64,000 nt of DNA from JALZHR01 sp036388475 (GTDB lineage: Bacteria > Acidobacteriota > Blastocatellia > Pyrinomonadales > Pyrinomonadaceae): NCBI GenBank assembly GCA_036388475.1, contig DASVRT010000095.1, positions 62,001-126,000 of the forward strand, given 5' to 3'. The notes under the pieces are model-generated. The model saw only the letters and a program-made list of their open reading frames with translations, had not been told where the DNA came from and did no database searches. Position 1 is the stretch's first letter. Every line of letters begins with the position of its first letter. This document shows positions 51,162-58,990 of this stretch, one piece after another. Position numbers and translations under genes: made by a program.

Positions 51162-52433
51162 ATGCTCAAAAATTTCACTCAGCCGCGGCGTGTCGTCATT
51201 ACGGGTTTCGGATGCGTGACGCCCATCGGAATCGGACGCGAGGCGTTCTGGCAATCGTTGAAAACAGGCAAAAGCGGAGTGAGTCGAATCGAGAGTTTTG
51301 ACGTTTCCGACGCGAAAGTAAAAATCGCGGCTGAGATAAAAGATTTCGATTGGGAAGCGGAATTAAACGTGAAAGACCGGCGGCACGTCGCGCGCACGGT
51401 TCCGCTGGCTCTGGCTTCCGCGCGCGAGGCTTTAAAAGACGCGCAAATCCAGCCGGAAAATTTATCGCTCGAAGAAAAAAGAAATTTCGGCGTCCTTCTG
51501 GGAACGGGCGGCGGCGGTCTGGCATTCACCGAACGGCAGTATGTTTACTGGCTGACGGGCGAGCCGCAAAAAGCCAGCGTTTATACGATTCCGTCTTCGA
51601 CGCACGGCGGTTTATCGAGCGAGCTTTCGATGCAGTTCGGCTTGCACGGGCTTTCGCACATCGTTTCGACGGGGTGCACAAGCTCTACCGACGCAATCGC
51701 TTATGCAGCGCAGCACATCGCGCTCGGCAAACAAAACATAATGCTCACGGGCGGAGTCGATGCGCCGCTCGCGCTCGGCATTTTAAAAGGCTTTGATTTG
51801 ATGACCGTCCTGACGGATAAATGGAACGACGCGCCGGAGAGAGCTTCGCGCCCGTTTGATAAAAAACGTTCGGGAATCGTTCTGGGCGAAGGCGCGTGGA
51901 TTTTCGTTCTGGAAAATCTGGAAAATGCGCTGGCGAGAAATGCCGGAATTTACGCGGAAATTTCCGGCTACGCTTCGACGTGCGACGCTTTTCACCGCGT
52001 CCGTCTGGAAGAAAACGGCGTCGAGCCGGCGCGCGCGATGACGCTGGCGATGCAGGACGCGGGCTTCGCGCCCGAACAAATCGATTACATAAATCTGCAC
52101 GGAACGGCGACCGAGCTAAACGACCGCATCGAAACAAAAGCCATCAAAATCGCTTTCGGCGAACGCGCCTACAAAATTCCGATGAGCGCGACCAAATCGC
52201 AAATCGGGCATCCGCAGGGCGCATCCGGCGCGGCAGGAATCGGCGCGGCGCTGCTGGCTTTAAACGAAAACATCATCGCGCCGACGATAAATCTGGACGA
52301 AGCCGACGCCGTCTGTGATTTGGACTACGTTCCGAACGCGGCGCGCGCGGCGCAGGTAAAAACCGCGCTCTGCAACTGCATCGGCTTCGGCTCGAAAAAT
52401 TCCGCGATAATTTTAGAAAAGATAGAAATTTAA
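51162..52433 (+). CDS. Beta-ketoacyl-ACP synthase (FabF/KAS II-like)
   Basis: A 423-residue condensing enzyme that extends acyl-ACP with malonyl-ACP. It begins RRVVITGFGCVTPIGIG. The active-site Cys lies in HIVSTGCTSSTDAI, and the two His in DYINLHGTATELND and ATKSQIGHPQGASGAAG. FGVLLGTGGGGLAFTE and SRPFDKKRSGIVLGEGA are family marks. FabF for fatty acids or a stand-alone KS of a specialised pathway are both possible, since no other fab gene is adjacent and loop sequences such as GLAFTERQYVYWL are unusual. I start it at 51162. Confidence 0.88.
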   Translation: MLKNFTQPRRVVITGFGCVTPIGIGREAFWQSLKTGKSGVSRIESFDVSDAKVKIAAEIKDFDWEAELNVKDRRHVARTVPLALASAREALKDAQIQPENLSLEEKRNFGVLLGTGGGGLAFTERQYVYWLTGEPQKASVYTIPSSTHGGLSSELSMQFGLHGLSHIVSTGCTSSTDAIAYAAQHIALGKQNIMLTGGVDAPLALGILKGFDLMTVLTDKWNDAPERASRPFDKKRSGIVLGEGAWIFVLENLENALARNAGIYAEISGYASTCDAFHRVRLEENGVEPARAMTLAMQDAGFAPEQIDYINLHGTATELNDRIETKAIKIAFGERAYKIPMSATKSQIGHPQGASGAAGIGAALLALNENIIAPTINLDEADAVCDLDYVPNAARAAQVKTALCNCIGFGSKNSAIILEKIEI

Positions 52434-52494
52434 GAATCAACCAATTGATAAGAGAAATTCAAACAAGCGGCGCGAATTGATTTTTACTCTAAAA

Positions 52495-53325
52495 CTAAAA
52501 ATTTTGCCCGAACCATAATTCATAGTGTCGCGGGCGCGCTTTGCCGCAATTAGTGAGAAATTTCGGCTCACCTAATGTAACGGAAAGGCTTTCCAAAGCA
52601 TCCGTAATTGCTCCGACGTCGGTTCTGGCGACATCATCTGAACTGCACGCTCTCAACTCCGAGACTTTCGGAGATTTATTACGAACATTTTCGATGCCGG
52701 GCATAAGATAACCCTTGTTCTGTAACTGGCGGGCAATGTCAGTCGCCCGCGCGCGCTGGTCTTCGCCGGCGATTTGAATGTAGATGCGCGGCGGAATTTG
52801 TCTGCCGCTGAAATTCTGAGAAATCTTGTTTTCAAACGCTTGCTTTAGCTGTTCGCCCTGACCCGGATTTTTTTCGGCGACCGAACGCGCCGCCTCCTGA
52901 AAACTGGCGATTAATTTTTGCTTCTCTTTAATTTCTTCATCCAGTTTCTCTAGTTCAAATTTCTGTTCGGCGAGCATTTTTTCCGACTTTTCAAGCTCGT
53001 CTCGCTGCTTAACAAGCGTTTCCGTTTGCTGCGTTAACTGCTGATTACTGTCCGCGAGTTTCCGCTCGTCCTCGGCGATTTTCCGTTCATTCTCCGCGAT
53101 TTTCCGGATAGTCCCGCGCAATTGGAAATAGCTGCCGATAATTAATACAACAAAGACCAGCAGGGTAAGCACCGCGCCGTATTGCAGCAGGCGCTGAATA
53201 CTCTCCAATCTTTTGAGATTAAGTTTAGGCGGTAATAACGATGCGTGAGCGGAGGCGTCAGACAGCCCGCCCGTTTCGCTGCCTTGCTCTTTCCCGCGTA
53301 TCGCTTCTTCTTCCTGAGCAGCCAT
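52495..53325 (-). CDS. Membrane-anchored coiled-coil protein paired with the TIR protein
   Basis: A 276-residue protein of unknown function. A cytoplasmic head of about 45 residues precedes one membrane helix (YGAVLTLLVFVVLIIGSYF). A long coiled coil follows (about residues 70-150: KIAENERKIAEDERKLADSN to KFELEKLDEEIKEKQKLIAS). The C-terminal 100 residues form an alpha/beta domain with PRIYIQIAGEDQRARATDIA, GYLMPGIENV and a final RHYELWFG. I recall similar tails (LytR_C/SPOR-like) on other bacterial TIR and caspase-like proteins, but could not check. The ATG lies 2 bp after the TIR gene stop with GGGGGA before it, so they form one operon. Confidence 0.72.
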   Translation of the reverse strand: MAAQEEEAIRGKEQGSETGGLSDASAHASLLPPKLNLKRLESIQRLLQYGAVLTLLVFVVLIIGSYFQLRGTIRKIAENERKIAEDERKLADSNQQLTQQTETLVKQRDELEKSEKMLAEQKFELEKLDEEIKEKQKLIASFQEAARSVAEKNPGQGEQLKQAFENKISQNFSGRQIPPRIYIQIAGEDQRARATDIARQLQNKGYLMPGIENVRNKSPKVSELRACSSDDVARTDVGAITDALESLSVTLGEPKFLTNCGKARPRHYELWFGQNF

Positions 53326-53327
53326 AA

Positions 53328-54128
53328 TTATCCCCCGTTAATGCGCCCCTGCGCGATTTGCTGCGCGTATCCGAGCGCGCGTGCGGTGAGCCATAAGATG
53401 AAAATCAGTAGAAGCGCGGCAAAGCTTCCTAAAACCGTAATCAAAAGTCCGCGCGCGTCGGAAGGCGCAAATATTATACCGATAATCAAGAGCACTATTA
53501 TCAGAGCGAACAAGCCGAGCAGTATATTCAAAATCGGACGGATGAATTTGGTTACTTCGCTTAAACCGGCGAGAACTTCGGCATTGCTGCTGTTTTTGCC
53601 GGTGATTTTAGCGACTGCTATTTGATGCTGTGCGACGACCTCGTCTTTTTTCACTTCTAATCGTTTCATTGCGTCGAGCGTTTTCAGCAGCTTGTTGACC
53701 GTCTCCGTAAAATCGCCCGTCTCCGGCACGTAAAGACTGTGCCTGAGCGTCAGACCGTAAGGTATCCGGTTTTTCGGAATTTGATTTGAATTCAGATAAA
53801 CCGGGACGATGCGATGCGTGCGCGGGTCGGAGCGCGCCATCTGTATCGCGGCGGCAATTTCCTCGCGTTCGTAATAAGCCGCCTCCGTATTGGGAGTAAC
53901 AAGAATGACGCTGATGAGCGAAGAACGCTGCGCTTTGGATAATTCCAAATCCCACATATCGCCCGGCAGCAGGCACTCGTCGTCGAGAAAAACCTTTGCC
54001 GGCGGATTTAATTTACTGAAAAGATTTTTCGCCGCGTCCAAATCCATACCGGGATGCGCCAGAAAGATATCCCATTCATACGCGGGTTTGAATTCTTGCG
54101 CTGTCGGCACTGGTTGTTGTTCGTTCAT
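53328..54128 (-). CDS. TIR-domain protein with two C-terminal membrane helices
   Basis: A 266-residue protein. The TIR domain covers residues 17-150: YEWDIFLAHPGMDLDAAKNL is box 1, VFLDDECLLPGDMWDLEL is the BB loop, and SVILVTPNTEAAYYEREEIA carries the candidate catalytic Glu (near residue 89, in the W-C-x-x-E position). Two helices follow (ILNILLGLFALIIVLLIIGI, and LITVLGSFAALLLIFILWL). Bacterial TIR domains often hydrolyse NAD in immune systems. I prefer the ATG at 54128; a TTG at 54233 would add 35 residues of uncertain quality. It forms an operon with the coiled-coil gene. A defence role is inferred. Confidence 0.82.
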   Translation of the reverse strand: MNEQQPVPTAQEFKPAYEWDIFLAHPGMDLDAAKNLFSKLNPPAKVFLDDECLLPGDMWDLELSKAQRSSLISVILVTPNTEAAYYEREEIAAAIQMARSDPRTHRIVPVYLNSNQIPKNRIPYGLTLRHSLYVPETGDFTETVNKLLKTLDAMKRLEVKKDEVVAQHQIAVAKITGKNSSNAEVLAGLSEVTKFIRPILNILLGLFALIIVLLIIGIIFAPSDARGLLITVLGSFAALLLIFILWLTARALGYAQQIAQGRINGG

Positions 54129-54387
54129 TGAGCAATTCCGTTTTACATTTAGTGCTGCTGGAAAAGAATTAATGTCGAGAGCTTTCTGATTCAGCGGCAA
54201 TTGATACCGTTGCGTCTTGCTTTTATATGACAAAAGTTAACAAAATCTTACAGTTTAAATAAAGCGATATCGGATAAAGAAATAATATTGAAAAAATAGC
54301 GACGAAAATTTTTTGCACCGATTATGTCCTTTTTATAATTATTCGAAATATTAATAAAGCAATTCGGCGGCTTATGCAACAAATAAA
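54129..54387. other. AT-rich gap upstream of the TIR gene
   Basis: No other gene is apparent. It contains A/T runs and holds the presumed promoter of the TIR operon; no box could be assigned with confidence. Confidence 0.4.
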
Positions 54388-54450
54388 GTGAGAGCTGAGA
54401 ATTGAAAACAAATCTTACTTCCCGGTTCTCACTTCTCATTTCTCAGTTAC
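54388..54450. repeat. Heptad-period repeat array
   Basis: Nine 7-mers: GTGAGAG, CTGAGAA, TTGAAAA, CAAATCT, TACTTCC, CGGTTCT, CACTTCT, CATTTCT, CAGTTAC. The last overlaps the stop of the phosphatase gene at 54447. Confidence 0.8.
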
Positions 54451-55763
54451 AGAACGGTTTTCAGCGGAATCGGTTTCCCGAGTTCGGGCTTTCTGCCGAT
54501 AATTAAAAAGCGCTGTAAAAGGGTCAGTTTTTCCTGCGGCTCTTTCGGAAGCTCGACGTATTCGACGATGATTTTTTCGTTTTCCGCGTAAATCTTAAAA
54601 TAATTCAAACGAAAAGTCGGGTAATAAATTCCGGGCAGCAAACCGAAACGCACCGAGACGCGCTTTAGTATTTTCAGCCACGTTCCCGTGTTGATAATGA
54701 CTCGCCCTTCCGGTTCTTCGACCAGAAAAGCGTCGTGCGTGTGTCCGAAAATATAAGCGCAAACTGCCGGGTTTTCCTTGAAAACCAGCCGCGCGCGGTC
54801 GAGATAAATATTGTTTGCCTCGTCGGTCGGCGCGGATTTATACGACGGAAAAATCTGCATCCGGAAAAGCGTGCTGCGAATATCCCGGTAAACAAAATAA
54901 AGCGGAACCGCGATAACGAAAACAAAAAACCAGACCATCATACTCGCCGTCAAAATCCAGCGCAGGATGTCGCCCGCCAAACCCAGCCAGCGAATAAAAG
55001 AGTTTTCCAGCAAAATGTTGACGTCGAAAATGCCGAGAAATTTGAGCGTCTGAGCAAAAAGCGCGATGACGGTAATGGTCAGCAAAAGCAGAAACGGAAG
55101 CAAAATCCAGCGCAGAAACAGGTTCATCTCATTGTAAAAATAATTCGAGACGAGCCAGTCGGGAATCTGCCGGACATCGACCGAGCGAATGTCTTTAAGC
55201 CAGTCGCTCGCGCCGAAAACCGAATATTTGCTCGCGCCGCTGACCAGCGCTTCGGTAATAAAATATCCGAGCGGCAGCGCATTTTTATTTCCGTACTCGG
55301 TCGCCGCGTTGTACGGGTCAATCTGCTGCCCGTGTTCGACCCAGATTTTTCTGCCGCCCGTCTCGCGCACGACCGCCAGCGAAAGGTCGAGCGTGATGTT
55401 ATAACTCGCCAGCAGCGGAACGAATTCCGGATAGCAAGCCAAATCGTAATCGTGATTGCCGACCATCAACGTGATTTTTATCTTCTCGCCCGTCGCCCGA
55501 AACTGCTCGAAAATCCGCGTGTGATGCTTGATAATTTCGCTGAGCTGCTCGATTCCCTCGACGCCGGTCAGTTCCCAGAAACCGAACGTATCGCCCGCGA
55601 TAATTAATTCGACCGGCTTTTCTCTCGCCGCCAATTCCCGCAAAAACGCGATAAATTCCTCGGTGTAATCGCAAACCTGCAATTGCCCGTCGCCGCCGAA
55701 ATGCAAATCGCTGACGAAATAATATTCTGTCGCTTCGCTCGTTTCCATCGTTTCGCGCTTCAT
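54447..55763 (-). CDS. Membrane-bound calcineurin-like metallophosphatase
   Basis: A 438-residue protein with the metallophosphatase motifs in order: FVSDLHFGGDGQ, IIAGDTFGFWEL, MVGNHDYDLA, IWVEHGQQIDPYN and YIFGHTHDAFLV. Between the fourth and fifth lies an insertion with two or three hydrophobic helices (WILLPFLLLLTITVIALFAQ, ILTASMMVWFFVFVIAVPL). The GNHD and GHTH motifs show an intact two-metal centre. The family includes UDP-diacylglucosamine hydrolase LpxH, but the membrane insertion and length differ. Substrate unknown. Its 5' side faces the 20-bp array. Confidence 0.85.
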   Translation of the reverse strand: MKRETMETSEATEYYFVSDLHFGGDGQLQVCDYTEEFIAFLRELAAREKPVELIIAGDTFGFWELTGVEGIEQLSEIIKHHTRIFEQFRATGEKIKITLMVGNHDYDLACYPEFVPLLASYNITLDLSLAVVRETGGRKIWVEHGQQIDPYNAATEYGNKNALPLGYFITEALVSGASKYSVFGASDWLKDIRSVDVRQIPDWLVSNYFYNEMNLFLRWILLPFLLLLTITVIALFAQTLKFLGIFDVNILLENSFIRWLGLAGDILRWILTASMMVWFFVFVIAVPLYFVYRDIRSTLFRMQIFPSYKSAPTDEANNIYLDRARLVFKENPAVCAYIFGHTHDAFLVEEPEGRVIINTGTWLKILKRVSVRFGLLPGIYYPTFRLNYFKIYAENEKIIVEYVELPKEPQEKLTLLQRFLIIGRKPELGKPIPLKTVL

Positions 55764-55842
55764 AGTTTATACTTATTCTATCGCTTTGAGGTGAATATTT
55801 TAACAATCAATCAAAGGAGTTTTAAAAGATAACTTTAAAATC

Positions 55843-56104
55843 GGAATGCGCGCAATAAAATTCCGATGAGCAGTGATTTTTCCCGATGAGCGGTTAAATA
55901 TTAGAATGAGCAATATCTTTTTACGATAAGCGCAAAAGATATTAGGATGAGCAATATCTTTTTCCGCTGAGCACGTTTTTTTTACGATGAGCAGCTTTTT
56001 TTCTCGATGAGCAACGTAGAACTCCGCTGAGCACGTTATTTTTAGGATGCGCGGCGTTTGAATGAGAATGCGCGCGTTATTTTCCCGGTGCGCGCTTTAA
56101 AAGC
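55843..56104. repeat. Thirteen-unit, 20/21-bp tandem repeat array
   Basis: Each unit carries TGAGC or TGCGC, usually preceded by CGA, GGA or GAA and followed by A or G, a variable pair and often a T tract. The core T positions are 55847, 55867, 55887, 55907, 55927, 55948, 55968, 55988, 56008, 56028, 56048, 56069 and 56089: spacings are all 20 bp except two of 21. Inner units have TGAGC; unit 1 and units 11-13 have TGCGC, and one unit has TAAGC. There are no spacers, so it is not CRISPR. It fills most of the gap between the divergent phosphatase and threonine synthase genes and ends 31 bp before the latter. Confidence 0.93.
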
Positions 56105-56135
56105 TCGAAACGGCTTTGAATTTTAACGAAAAACA

Positions 56136-57302
56136 ATGAATGTAACAAATTTATTCTGTTCCGCCTGCGGCACAACTTACGAGCCGAACCGTCTTTACAA
56201 TTTGTGCGCGGCTTGCGGCAAGCCTTTGCTGGTCGCTTACGATTTGGAAACAGCCGCCGTTGGCTTAACTAAAGAATCTTTGAAATCGCGCGTGCCGTCG
56301 CTGTGGCGCTACGAAGAAGTTTTGCCCGTCGAAAACCCGGAAAACCGCGTCACGCTCGGCGAAGGAATGACGCCTTTGCTTCGGGCGGAAAATTTAGGAA
56401 GCAAATTAAATTTAAAAAATCTTTTCATCAAAGACGAATCCGCCAATCCGACCGCTTCGTTCAAAGCGCGCGGAATGACCGCCGCCGTTTCGATGGCGAA
56501 AGAATTAGGCGTCAAAAAAGTCGCCGCGCCGTCCGCCGGAAACGCCGCCGGAGCGCTCGCGGCTTACGCGGCAAAAGCCGGAATGGAAGCGTTTTTATTT
56601 ATGCCGCGCGACACGCCGCAAGCCAACATCATCGAATGCGAGCAGATGGGCGCAAATGTCACGCTCATCGACGGCTTGATTACCGATTGCGGAAAAATCG
56701 TCGCCGAAAGAAAAGAAGCTGAAGGCTGGTTTGACGTTTCGACCTTGAAAGAGCCGTATCGCATCGAAGGCAAAAAAACGATGGGCTACGAGCTCGCCGA
56801 ACAGATGAATTTCGAACTGCCCGACGTGGTTTTTTACCCGACCGGCGGCGGAACGGGGCTGATTGGAATGTGGAAAGCGTTTGACGAAATGGAAAAGCTC
56901 GGCTGGATTGGCGCGGCGCGCCCGCGGATGATTTCCGTCCAGGCGGATGGCTGCGCGCCCATTGTCAAAGCGTTTGAGCAAAACCTAAATCAGGGCGCGG
57001 AAATCGAAAACGCGCAGACCGTCGCTTCCGGCTTGCGCGTCCCGAAAGCCGTCGGCGATTTTATCATTCTCGAAATCTTGCGAAAAAGCGGCGGCTCTGC
57101 CGTCGCCGTCACGGACGAAGAATTGATTTCGGACGTCAAGGAAATCGGCGCGAGCGAAGGCGTTTTCGCCGCCCCGGAAGGCGCGGCTTGCTTATCCGCG
57201 CTCAAAAAAATGATTGAAAGCGGCGAAGTCGAAAAAAACGAGCGAATCGTTTTATTCAACACGGGTTCGGGAATTAAATATCTGGAAGCCTTTCGGAAAT
57301 AG
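56136..57302 (+). CDS. thrC: Threonine synthase
   Basis: A PLP enzyme of 388 residues that converts O-phosphohomoserine to threonine. It starts with a zinc ribbon (LFCSACGTTYEPNRLYNLCA then CGKPL), seen in many type of threonine synthases. VTLGEGMTPLLRAENLG and DESANPTASFKARGMTAAV (PLP lysine) follow, then PSAGNAAGALAAYAAKAGME and YPTGGGTGLIGMWKAFDEM (phosphate loop). Cytoplasmic. No hom or thrB is nearby. The upstream 20-bp array lies in its probable leader or promoter. A cystathionine or other PLP II enzyme is less likely because of the N-terminal ribbon. Confidence 0.92.
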   Translation: MNVTNLFCSACGTTYEPNRLYNLCAACGKPLLVAYDLETAAVGLTKESLKSRVPSLWRYEEVLPVENPENRVTLGEGMTPLLRAENLGSKLNLKNLFIKDESANPTASFKARGMTAAVSMAKELGVKKVAAPSAGNAAGALAAYAAKAGMEAFLFMPRDTPQANIIECEQMGANVTLIDGLITDCGKIVAERKEAEGWFDVSTLKEPYRIEGKKTMGYELAEQMNFELPDVVFYPTGGGTGLIGMWKAFDEMEKLGWIGAARPRMISVQADGCAPIVKAFEQNLNQGAEIENAQTVASGLRVPKAVGDFIILEILRKSGGSAVAVTDEELISDVKEIGASEGVFAAPEGAACLSALKKMIESGEVEKNERIVLFNTGSGIKYLEAFRK

Positions 57303-57306
57303 ATTG

Positions 57307-57374
57307 TGAGTTTTGAGCGTCGAATTTTAAATCAAAAACCAATCATTCAAAATTCGACGCTCAAAACTCAACGC
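57307..57374. repeat. Heptad-period repeat with 22-bp inverted repeat
   Basis: TGAGTTT, TGAGCGT, CGAATTT, TAAATCA and onward to AAAATTC, GACGCTC, AAAACTC. 57307-57328 is the exact complement of 57349-57370. It lies between the convergent thrC and H1-like genes and may end both transcripts. Confidence 0.88.
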
Positions 57375-57454
57375 TTTTTGCCTTCAAAAAAAGCGGCGAC
57401 GACCGCAAGGTTTTATTGTCACCGTTATTTAGAACAAATTGTGCAGCGACGGAA

Positions 57455-57940
57455 TTATTTTTTAGTTTTCCCGCCTTTTTTCGACGCGCCTTTGCCGCCC
57501 GATTTTCCGGAAGTAACGCCCACGGCTTCGGCTGCGCTTTTAACCGCTTCGGCTGCCGCCTCGACAACTTCGCCCGCTGCTTTTTTGGCTTGACCGATGA
57601 CGCCGCTATCGGCTTTTTTCTTGGCGGCGGGTTTAGCCGCAGTTTTTGCTGCCGGTTTGGCTGCTGTTGTTGCCTTTTTCGCCGGAGCTTTCGCTGCTGC
57701 CGCTGCTGGTTTAGCCGCCGGTTTATTCGCAGTTTTCGCCGCCGGTTTGCCGGCGTTTTTTGATGCTGCACTTTTCGCCGCCGGTTTTGCGGCAGCAGCC
57801 GTAGTTGCTTTTTTCGCCGGAGTTTTAGCGTCGGCTGTGGTTTTCTTCGCTGCTGCCGGTTTAGCCGCCGCTTTCGTCGCCGCTTTGGCAGGCGCAGCTT
57901 TCTTCGCACCGGCTTTGCTGGTTGATTTAGTTGTTGCCAT
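57455..57940 (-). CDS. Histone H1-like Lys/Ala/Pro-rich protein
   Basis: A 161-residue protein almost entirely of Ala, Lys, Pro and Thr, with repeats of the type AAKPAAKTA and APAKKAT, like the tail of eukaryotic H1 and bacterial H1-like proteins. The last 45 residues differ: VIGQAKKAAGEVVEAAAEAV is a likely amphipathic helix, followed by a Gly/Lys tail. Such proteins bind and condense DNA. The start at 57940 is fixed by AAAGGAG; a longer ORF to 58090 is less likely. A possible promoter (TTGATT, 17 bp, GTTAAA) lies at 58014-57986 on the minus strand. Confidence 0.85.
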   Translation of the reverse strand: MATTKSTSKAGAKKAAPAKAATKAAAKPAAAKKTTADAKTPAKKATTAAAAKPAAKSAASKNAGKPAAKTANKPAAKPAAAAAKAPAKKATTAAKPAAKTAAKPAAKKKADSGVIGQAKKAAGEVVEAAAEAVKSAAEAVGVTSGKSGGKGASKKGGKTKK

Positions 57941-58229
57941 TTTTTTCTCCTTTGGTTTTTGGAATAGAAAGTACTCCGCAAAGAATTTAACACGATTTTT
58001 ATATAAAAAATCAAGGTTTTTTTTCACTTCTTTATGCAATACGTCAAAAAAAATTTGTTGATTAGTTGTGGTTGTTTCTGAAACAGGCACAATATAATCC
58101 GTAATTTGAAGGTTTCGTGAAAAAATTTTACGGCTTGCAGAAGTCCGAAAATCAACTCGAATAAACCGGATTGACGAGATTTCGTCCTTGTCAAAAGACG
58201 GCGTTTAGTTGTTTTAACCTTTTAGACGC

Positions 58230-58258
58230 TTGAGTTAAAGTATTTTTAGAGCGATAAA
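58230..58258 (+). promoter_or_regulatory. Possible promoter giving a leaderless methyltransferase mRNA
   Basis: TTGAGT, 17 bp, GATAAA, ending 7 bp before the ATG at 58266. If used, transcription would begin at or next to the start codon. No Shine-Dalgarno site is seen. Confidence 0.35.
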
Positions 58259-58265
58259 TTTTATA

Positions 58266-58961
58266 ATGTTTCAGAAGCGAAGCGCAGAACTTGAGCTCAT
58301 CGACACGGGCGATTACACAGCGCAGGAATACGAAGGCTGCCTGCGCGAGCTTCGCCGCGTAAATCATTATTTAGGCGATACCTGGGCTTTGCGGAAAACA
58401 CTCCTGCGCGAAATCGAAAATAAAAATTTGCCGGAATTTTCAGTGCTGGATGTCGGCGCGGGTTCGGGCGAATTGCTGCGCGCGATTGCCGAATCTGCGA
58501 AAGTCGGGAGAAATGCGCAGCTCGTCGGCTTGGAGCTTAACGCGCGTTCGGCGCGGGCGATTCTGGAAGAATCACGAAACTTTGCGGAAATTCTTTCGAT
58601 TCGCGCCGACGCTCTGCGTTTGCCGTTTGCCGATGCCTCGTTCGACTACGTGCTTTGCTCGCTTTTCACGCATCATTTTACGGATGAAAAGGTCGTGCGA
58701 ATTCTGTCGGAAATGAAGCGCGTGGCGCGCCGGAAAATTTACGTCATCGACCTTCATCGTCACGCCCTGGCTTATTTTTTATATACTACTTTCGGCAAGC
58801 TTTTTCTCTATAATCGACTTATCCGGCACGACGGCGCGCTTTCGATTTTGCGCTCTTTCAAACCGGATGAATTGAAGGATTTAGCCGCTGCGGCAAACCT
58901 TGAAAATGTCTCGGTGGAAAGACATTTTCCGTTTCGCCTGGTCTTAAGCGGCGGCGACTGA
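58266..58961 (+). CDS. SAM-dependent methyltransferase, class I
   Basis: A 231-residue protein. FSVLDVGAGSGELLRAIAES is motif I for SAM binding; LVGLELNARSARAILEES is motif II; IRADALRLPFADASFDYVLC, motif III/IV; then LFTHHFTDEKVVRILSEMKR. The region YVIDLHRHALAYFLYTTFG is typical of the UbiE/MenG-like group of small-molecule methyltransferases. No biosynthetic gene that would reveal the substrate lies beside it. It ends 30 bp from the convergent Nudix-MBL gene. Confidence 0.88.
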   Translation: MFQKRSAELELIDTGDYTAQEYEGCLRELRRVNHYLGDTWALRKTLLREIENKNLPEFSVLDVGAGSGELLRAIAESAKVGRNAQLVGLELNARSARAILEESRNFAEILSIRADALRLPFADASFDYVLCSLFTHHFTDEKVVRILSEMKRVARRKIYVIDLHRHALAYFLYTTFGKLFLYNRLIRHDGALSILRSFKPDELKDLAAAANLENVSVERHFPFRLVLSGGD

Positions 58962-58990
58962 CGCCCGCAATTTTTTGTTTTGCTCATAAA

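Noticed and set aside
54129..54233. Longer TIR protein from a TTG at 54233
   Set aside because: The added 35 residues have no recognisable signal or domain; the ATG at 54128 directly precedes the TIR domain. Not fully excluded.
55843..56104. CRISPR array
   Set aside because: The repeated unit is only 20 bp with no unique spacers of 25-40 bp, the units are degenerate throughout, and no cas gene is present.
57361..58014. Gln/Arg/Lys-rich 217-residue minus-strand ORF
   Set aside because: It is another frame of the Ala/Lys-rich H1-like gene; the real frame has a strong ribosome site and H1-like composition.
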